DNA from: Lachnospiraceae bacterium UBA7086
Lineage (GTDB): Bacteria > Bacillota > Clostridia > Lachnospirales > Lachnospiraceae
DNA: 8,357 nt
Direction of reading: 5' to 3'
NCBI GenBank assembly: GCA_002492525.1
Contig: DKZA01000038.1
Coordinates: forward strand, 63,477-71,833
Made by a program: the position numbers and the translations under genes. Under the pieces are notes generated by a model. The model was not told the DNA's origin and did no database searches. It worked only from the letters and a program-made list of their open reading frames with translations. Positions 4,992 to 8,357 of the stretch are shown in pieces (position 1 is the stretch's first letter; each line of letters starts with the position of its first letter).

Positions 4992-5482
4992 TACATAATA
5001 TAGAAGAAAAGCAAAAATTGTATGAACGTCAATTTCCTGTCTCCGGGGCGCTTAGCGAGGAGGAACTTGCACGATTGATTGCGCAGGTGGAGGAGCGGGG
5101 AATGTTGCATGCTCCGGTGCATGTAAAGGAAAATGTGTTTCATCAGATAAGAAGACAGAGACGGACAGCACAGAAGTTACAACTTTTTTCTTATCGGGCC
5201 AAGGTATTAGCAGGTATGGCGGCGGCCTTGGCGGTACTTTTTCTGGTGCCTGTGGGAGAGACAGAGACACACAGTTCATCGGCCGGCGGTATGTTCAATC
5301 ATATCTTCCAACAGGAACAGGAAGATATGGATGTTATCAGACAGGGGGCTTTGGAGAGACAGGATAAGATAGAGAGAACCTGGCAGAGATACCAGGAAGA
5401 ACAGGAAAGAGCAAGTGCCAGAGAAGCCTATTTTACTGGCATCGAAAATAAAATCAGAGATTTCAGAAACAGTATTTTTTAA
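4988..5482 (+). CDS. Single-pass membrane protein, probable anti-sigma factor
   Basis: This 164-residue protein overlaps the sigma gene by 4 bases (ATGA). Its cytoplasmic N-terminal part (1-70) is charged and helical, with EEELARLIAQVEERGML and then HVKENVFHQIRRQRR. One transmembrane helix spans about residues 72-89 (KVLAGMAAALAVLFLVPV). The outer part (about 105-160) is Gln/Glu/Arg-rich and should form a coiled coil (QEQEDMDVIRQGALERQDKIERTWQRYQEEQERA). The gene order, overlap and topology are those of membrane anti-sigma factors. There is no zinc-binding HxxxCxxC motif and I recognise no named family, so the role rests mainly on context. If correct, it holds the sigma factor at the membrane until an envelope signal arrives. 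It ends 26 bases before the next gene. Confidence 0.75.
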   Translation: MIHNIEEKQKLYERQFPVSGALSEEELARLIAQVEERGMLHAPVHVKENVFHQIRRQRRTAQKLQLFSYRAKVLAGMAAALAVLFLVPVGETETHSSSAGGMFNHIFQQEQEDMDVIRQGALERQDKIERTWQRYQEEQERASAREAYFTGIENKIRDFRNSIF

Positions 5483-5508
5483 AAGAAACATAAAATGGGA
5501 GGAATGAA

Positions 5509-6108
5509 ATGATGAAGAAAAAGAAAAACAGATTTTGGTTATTTATCCTTTCCCTGTGGCCGGGAGCAGGACATATGTATATGGGATTTATGAAGATGGG
5601 CCTCAGCTTTACGCTTGGATTTATGATACTGCTCATGATTGTCGGCATCACAAATATCGGGGCATTTGCCGTTTTGCCGATTACATTGTATATTTACAGT
5701 TTTTTCCATGCCAACAATCTCGGCGGGTTAGATGACGAAAGCTTTATGGCCGTGGAAGACGAGTACCTTTTTGGACTTGGCAGTTTGAAAAACCAACCGG
5801 TAAAGATAGACCAGAAAGTCAGAAAAGCGGCGGCTGTGGTGCTTATCGTTGTCGGAATATATATGTTGTGGAACGTACTGTTTGAACTCCTGCGCAGTTT
5901 CTTTGGCTGGGATAATCCTGTCATCAGAGCCGTGTATTATTTCATGAGGGATGATGTGCCCAGAGCTGTAATTGGAATTGCTATTATCTGTTTCGGAGTG
6001 ATTCTGCTTCGGGGAAAAAGGGCTGTGACTGAGGAGATGGATGGCAATCAGAGTCAGCAGGTCATACAGATTGAGCAGAAGGATGACGAAGAGGCTTCGG
6101 CAAAATAG
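5509..6108 (+). CDS. Polytopic membrane protein with TM2-like N-terminus
   Basis: This is a 199-residue membrane protein. The first half begins with a basic start (MMKKKKNR), then FWLFILSLWPGAGHMYMGFMKMGLSFTLGF. That resembles the TM2 domain pattern of PGxGxxYxG followed by a second hydrophobic helix. Further helices lie at about 33-67. An acidic loop (73-105) leads to two more helices at about 107-130 and 151-168, and a charged tail rich in Gln, Glu and Asp. The second pair resembles the LiaI/LiaF-type transmembrane module (GIAIICFGVILL). GGGAGGA stands before the ATG at 5509; the ATG at 5512 is equally possible. It is the third gene of the sigma cassette and probably an envelope-stress effector or sensor. 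No enzymatic motif is seen. Confidence 0.75.
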   Translation: MMKKKKNRFWLFILSLWPGAGHMYMGFMKMGLSFTLGFMILLMIVGITNIGAFAVLPITLYIYSFFHANNLGGLDDESFMAVEDEYLFGLGSLKNQPVKIDQKVRKAAAVVLIVVGIYMLWNVLFELLRSFFGWDNPVIRAVYYFMRDDVPRAVIGIAIICFGVILLRGKRAVTEEMDGNQSQQVIQIEQKDDEEASAK

Positions 6109-6198
6109 TCTGCCGGCGAAAGTCAAAGAATATGGAAAACGGGCACACATGTTTCCCGCACGAATGGAAACGGTGCTTATATGGGGAGGAAAGAACAT

Positions 6199-6552
6199 AT
6201 GGATATGGAGACACAAAGGGACCAAGTTACGGTGGAAAAAGAGGGTAAGGTAGTGCGAACAAGGCGGGTAGGTTCTGTGACTTTTGGTCTGACGCTGATC
6301 TGCTTTGGCATCATGTTCCTGATACATATTGTGGTACCGGCATTTCGTTATGATGTCATATTTCGCTTCTGGCCGATTGTCTTCATCCTGTTAGGAACAG
6401 AGATTCTGGTGGAAAACCACAAAAGCAATCATGAAGGATGCAGATTCGTGTATGATTTTCCGGCTGTGGTCATGCTGGTACTCCTGTTGTTTTTTGCCAT
6501 GATGCTGGCGGCGGTAGATTACGCCATGATGCATGGCGGTATCTGGATTTGA
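6199..6552 (+). CDS. Small membrane protein with LiaI/LiaF-like transmembrane module
   Basis: This 117-residue protein has a charged N-terminus (to about 24) and three hydrophobic segments, at about 26-45, 53-71 and 88-106. The phrase GSVTFGLTLICFGIMFLI followed by FRFWPIVFILLGTEIL is the pattern of the DUF5668/LiaI-LiaF-like transmembrane family: a GxxLIxxGxxFL helix, then a W-P-x-x-x-I-L-x-G helix. Such modules occur in cell-envelope stress regulons of Firmicutes. The start at 6199 is preferred over the in-frame ATG at 6181, because GGGGAGGA (6183-6190) ends 8 bases before it and overlaps the upstream ATG. It lies 90 bases after the previous gene without an obvious terminator, so it probably belongs to the sigma operon. 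It converges with the minus-strand gene that ends at 6574. Confidence 0.75.
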   Translation: MDMETQRDQVTVEKEGKVVRTRRVGSVTFGLTLICFGIMFLIHIVVPAFRYDVIFRFWPIVFILLGTEILVENHKSNHEGCRFVYDFPAVVMLVLLLFFAMMLAAVDYAMMHGGIWI

Positions 6553-6556
6553 AGTT

Positions 6557-6571
6557 AATTCTTTCAGAATT
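6557..6571. terminator. Short hairpin between convergent genes, weak bidirectional terminator candidate
   Basis: AATTCT-TTC-AGAATT is a perfect 6-bp stem with a 3-base loop in the 21-base gap between the two convergent stop codons. It is AT-rich and lacks a following T run, so termination here is uncertain. Confidence 0.25.
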
Positions 6572-6573
6572 TG

Positions 6574-7077
6574 CTACAGTTTTTCATAAGAAATATCCCG
6601 TTTCGCAAGAAACTGTGTGACGGCATTATCCCAAAGGATATCCGGCGTCTTGTCCATAAGAAAAGTATGGAAGGAGGTGCCGGTGACCAGCATGAGGGTG
6701 GTGCCGTCATATTTTATGTTGAGGACAAAGGCCCGTACCTGCTGCGGTGTCACTGCCGTATCGCCTTTTTGCAGAATAGGAGCGATATGTTCGGGAATCA
6801 AATGCAGTACAAATCGAAAAGAGGTGGGCGTATGTTTGCCTTTGATCAAATCAAAGCAGATGGGCCGCAACTTTTTCCAGGTGGATAATTCATAAGGCCG
6901 CAGTTCTTTATCTTCCCACTCTTCCGTGGAATAAAATTCCCTGTTTTGGTGACCATCTATCATGAAGGTATTATAGGTGCTGATAGAAGCTTCTTCCAGA
7001 AGAAAAGAGTCAAAATCTTCTCCGCCGAGAAGTTTGGCCATAAATTGTTTTATATTGGTGATCTTTAATGCGATCAT
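6574..7077 (-). CDS. DUF5721-like family protein of unknown function
   Basis: This is a 167-residue soluble protein without a signal peptide or membrane helix. It begins MIALKITNIKQFMAKLLGGEDFDSFLLEEASISTYNTFMIDG. The middle contains EFYSTEEWEDKELRPYELSTWKKLRPICFDLIKGKHTP, and the end is LVTGTSFHTFLMDKTPDILWDNAVTQFLAKRDI. From memory this resembles the DUF5721 family found in Lachnospiraceae and relatives, whose function is unknown. It has no catalytic motif that I recognise. AAAGGAAA precedes the ATG at 7077. It is transcribed toward the sigma cassette on the opposite strand and away from the repeat-rich gap before degV. A function cannot be inferred from its neighbours. Confidence 0.75.
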   Translation of the reverse strand: MIALKITNIKQFMAKLLGGEDFDSFLLEEASISTYNTFMIDGHQNREFYSTEEWEDKELRPYELSTWKKLRPICFDLIKGKHTPTSFRFVLHLIPEHIAPILQKGDTAVTPQQVRAFVLNIKYDGTTLMLVTGTSFHTFLMDKTPDILWDNAVTQFLAKRDISYEKL

Positions 7078-7182
7078 ATAGGTTTCCTTTCTTTTATTAT
7101 ATAGGATTAAGGTGTCAAAAGGTGATTATTATTATAGACTGAGAGGGCAAATTTACTTCATAATTTATATAGAAAATTCCCA

Positions 7183-7244
7183 CGCTTATTCCGAGTCCGC
7201 GAAGCGGATCTCGCAAAGTAAATTTGCGAAGCAAATTTACTTTT
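7183..7244. repeat. Dispersed modular hairpin repeat
   Basis: Module A (7192-7213) is CGAG-T-CCGC-GAA-GCGGA-T-CTCG, a stem with a GAA loop and a bulge. Module B (7212-7228) is CGCAAA-GTAAA-TTTGCG. Module B overlaps a longer perfect 13-bp stem, AAAGTAAATTTGC-GAA-GCAAATTTACTTT (7215-7243), so two hairpins exclude each other. Both modules recur after degV. The T run after 7241 could make the long hairpin act as a terminator for any transcript crossing it from the left. Confidence 0.65.
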
Positions 7245-7323
7245 AGTATAGCACAGATACAGCAGGAAGCATAGAACATTGCTTCATGCCACCAGAAAAC
7301 CGTCAGAAAAACCGAAAACACTA

Positions 7324-7353
7324 TTTACAACAAATAGCAATACATGTTATCAT
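7324..7353 (+). promoter_or_regulatory. Probable degV promoter, TTTACA-18-TATCAT
   Basis: TTTACA (7324-7329) and TATCAT (7348-7353) each match the sigma-A consensus at five of six positions, with an 18-base spacer. Transcription would start near 7360, which supports the 7395 start over the GTG at 7356. A CTATTT/AAATAG inverted repeat (7321-7337) overlaps the -35 box. Confidence 0.5.
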
Positions 7354-7394
7354 AAGTGGTAATGAAAACTATGTGGAACGGTTGTGGAGGCTTT

Positions 7395-8231
7395 ATGAGT
7401 TACAAAATTGTAGTAGACAGTTGTTGTGAACTGCCGGTACAGTACAAGAATGATGGTCGTTTTCAGAGTATCCCGCTTACCTTGGAAATTGGAGATTATG
7501 AGATACCGGATGATGAGACATTTGATCAGAAAGATTTCTTGAAGAGGGTAGCAGCTTATCCGCTATGCCCTAAGTCCTCCTGTCCTTCTCCGGAGAAATA
7601 CCGTGAGGCCTATCATGATGAGGCGGAGGAAATATATGTGGTGACACTGTCTTCTCATCTGAGCGGCAGCTACAACAGCGCGGAACTGGGAAAAAGCCTT
7701 TATGAAGAAAAATACGGCAGTAAAAAGATTCACGTGGTAGATTCAGAGTCTGCCAGCTGCGGAGAAACACAGCTTGCAATGAAGATAGCGGCATGTAAGG
7801 AAGCGGGGCTTTCCTTTGAAGAGACAGTGGAGGCGGTGGAGACCTTCAAGCGCCAGATGCGCACGTATTTTGTGTTGGATAACCTGGAAACGCTTCGTAA
7901 GAACGGTCGTCTTAGCGGGGTCAAGGCCCTGGTGGCTTCCACTTTGAATATAAAGCCTGTGATGATAGGAAATCTGGGAGTCATTGAACAAAAGGGCCAG
8001 GCAATCGGTATCAATAAAGCATTGGCTAAGATGGCGGATGGTATTGTGGCTGATGTGGAAAAGCCCCAGGAGAGGACATTGATGATCGCTCACTGCAATT
8101 GTCCGGAGCGGGCCCAGTATATGCGCCGGTTGATGGAGAAGAGAGCTTCTTATAAAGAAGTGGTCATTCTGGATACCGCCGGAATCAGCAGCATGTACGC
8201 CAACGATGGCGGCGTGATTGTGACACTTTAA
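7395..8231 (+). CDS. DegV family protein (fatty-acid-binding EDD fold)
   Basis: This is a 278-residue cytoplasmic protein. DegV/FakB proteins bind a fatty acid and present it to the kinase FakA; which lipid this one binds is unknown. Family motifs are MSYKIVVDSCCELP at the start, SSCPSPEKYREAY, VVTLSSHLSGSYNSAELG, VVDSESASCGETQLAMKIA and LDNLETLRKNGRLSGVKALVASTLNIKPVM. The GHxGPG-like C-terminal motif of FakB proteins is not seen; the end reads AGISSMYANDGGVIVTL, so ligand chemistry may differ. The frame is open back to a GTG at 7356, but homology starts at the ATG at 7395. TGGAGG lies 4-5 bases before it, and the promoter call puts the transcript start near 7360. No fakA-like gene is nearby. 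A GC-rich hairpin begins 4 bases after the stop. Confidence 0.9.
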   Translation: MSYKIVVDSCCELPVQYKNDGRFQSIPLTLEIGDYEIPDDETFDQKDFLKRVAAYPLCPKSSCPSPEKYREAYHDEAEEIYVVTLSSHLSGSYNSAELGKSLYEEKYGSKKIHVVDSESASCGETQLAMKIAACKEAGLSFEETVEAVETFKRQMRTYFVLDNLETLRKNGRLSGVKALVASTLNIKPVMIGNLGVIEQKGQAIGINKALAKMADGIVADVEKPQERTLMIAHCNCPERAQYMRRLMEKRASYKEVVILDTAGISSMYANDGGVIVTL

Positions 8232-8234
8232 AGA

Positions 8235-8303
8235 CCTACCGCAAAGTTAATTTGCGGTAGGAAACTTCTCGGTTATATCCGAGGCTGCGAAGCAGTCCTC
8301 GAG
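8235..8303. repeat. Modular hairpin repeat downstream of degV
   Basis: Module B here is CCTACCGCAAA-GTTAA-TTTGCGGTAGG (8235-8261), a perfect 11-bp stem. Module A is CGAGG-CTGC-GAA-GCAG-T-CCTCG (8280-8301). Compared with the 7192 copy, the C-G pair has become T-A (8286/8294), keeping the stem. No T run follows, so it is not a standard terminator, although it may stabilise or end the degV mRNA. Confidence 0.65.
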
Positions 8304-8324
8304 ACGTTAATTCCGAAGGGAAAT

Positions 8325-8357
8325 CCTACCGCATATCCGAGGCCGCGAAGCGGATCT
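8325..8357. repeat. Further copy of the hairpin repeat, cut by the window end
   Basis: CCTACCGCA (8325-8333) repeats 8235-8243, and ATATCCGAGG then CCGC-GAA-GCGG (8333-8353) repeats 8275-8295 at a distance of 58 bases. The right arm of module A runs past the last base, so the array continues beyond the window. Confidence 0.6.

Larger units (their letters stand above)
7078..7394. other. Intergenic stretch of 317 bases with hairpin repeats and a degV promoter
   Basis: No gene is seen. It contains, in order, the upstream region of the minus-strand gene, a GCAAATTTACTT copy (7147-7158), the modular hairpin repeat (7183-7244), and small inverted repeats: GAAGCA/TGCTTC near 7266-7285 and CTATTT-ACAAC-AAATAG at 7321-7337. 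The promoter for degV follows. Confidence 0.6.

Noticed and set aside
6109..6198. Terminator between the two membrane-protein genes (GGAAA / GTTTCC)
   Set aside because: The stem is short and imperfect and is not followed by Ts.
5728..6327. 199-codon open frame on the minus strand
   Set aside because: It lies wholly antisense to the two membrane-protein genes, its product is rich in His/Ser without family motifs, and the sense frames have good ribosome sites and recognisable helices.
7096..7118. TTGACA and TATAAT on the minus strand before the DUF5721-like gene
   Set aside because: The two boxes are only 11 bases apart, too close for a sigma-A promoter; one of them may be real with another partner box.
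7743..8093. 116-codon open frame on the minus strand
   Set aside because: Antisense shadow of the degV gene, whose sense frame is conserved over this whole stretch.
8232..8357. CRISPR array
   Set aside because: The repeats are palindromic modules of uneven length and spacing with no unique spacers of constant size.

Overview
The window looks like a chromosomal segment of an endospore-forming Clostridia member, most probably Lachnospiraceae or a close relative. The reasons are a SpoVAE protein, a FeoB system with the small Cys-rich membrane protein typical of clostridia, a flavin reductase-rubredoxin fusion (Hrb type) found in anaerobes, a DegV protein, a DUF5721-like protein, strong AGGAGG ribosome binding sites and moderate GC content. 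Species cannot be named from the sequence alone.

Layout. Bases 1-1031 hold the 3' end of feoB and its small Cys-rich companion: ferrous iron uptake. A DtxR/MntR-type metal-dependent repressor (1028-1420, minus) converges on them. Its stop codon and that of the small protein share one CTAG. It has a candidate operator in its own promoter. Bases 1421-1771 carry that operator, a good forward promoter (TTGATT-17-TATAAT) and a 5'- and 3'-truncated remnant of a DUF4143-type AAA ATPase. Bases 1772-3820 form a probable operon: a 77-residue unknown protein, RidA, a divergent shikimate-kinase-like P-loop kinase, and the flavin reductase-rubredoxin protein, closed by a clear terminator. Between the last two genes sits a roughly 200-bp palindromic element bounded by perfect 13-bp direct repeats. 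It looks like a small non-autonomous insertion that split a formerly tight gene junction.

Bases 3994-4353 encode SpoVAE, standing apart from the usual spoVAC/spoVAD partners. Bases 4428-6552 are a probable envelope-stress cassette: an ECF-like sigma factor, a translationally coupled single-pass membrane protein (likely anti-sigma), and two small polytopic membrane proteins resembling TM2 and LiaI/LiaF-type modules. The sigma gene has no ATG, GTG or TTG that would include its conserved region 2. A perfect Shine-Dalgarno sequence instead sits 7 nt before an ATC codon. A minus-strand DUF5721-like gene (6574-7077) converges on the cassette. A DegV-family lipid-binding protein (7395-8231) has its own promoter.

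A family of short modular hairpin repeats (module CGAG..CYGC-GAA-GCRG..CTCG and module CGCAAA-GTWAA-TTTGCG) recurs at about 3899, 7183-7244, 8235-8303 and 8325-8357. Base-pair-preserving differences between copies suggest selection on, or expansion of, an RNA/DNA hairpin. The most notable points are the ATC start of the sigma factor, the palindromic element with 13-bp flanking repeats, the kinase with altered substrate-site residues, and the modular repeats. No wholly new multi-gene system is evident.
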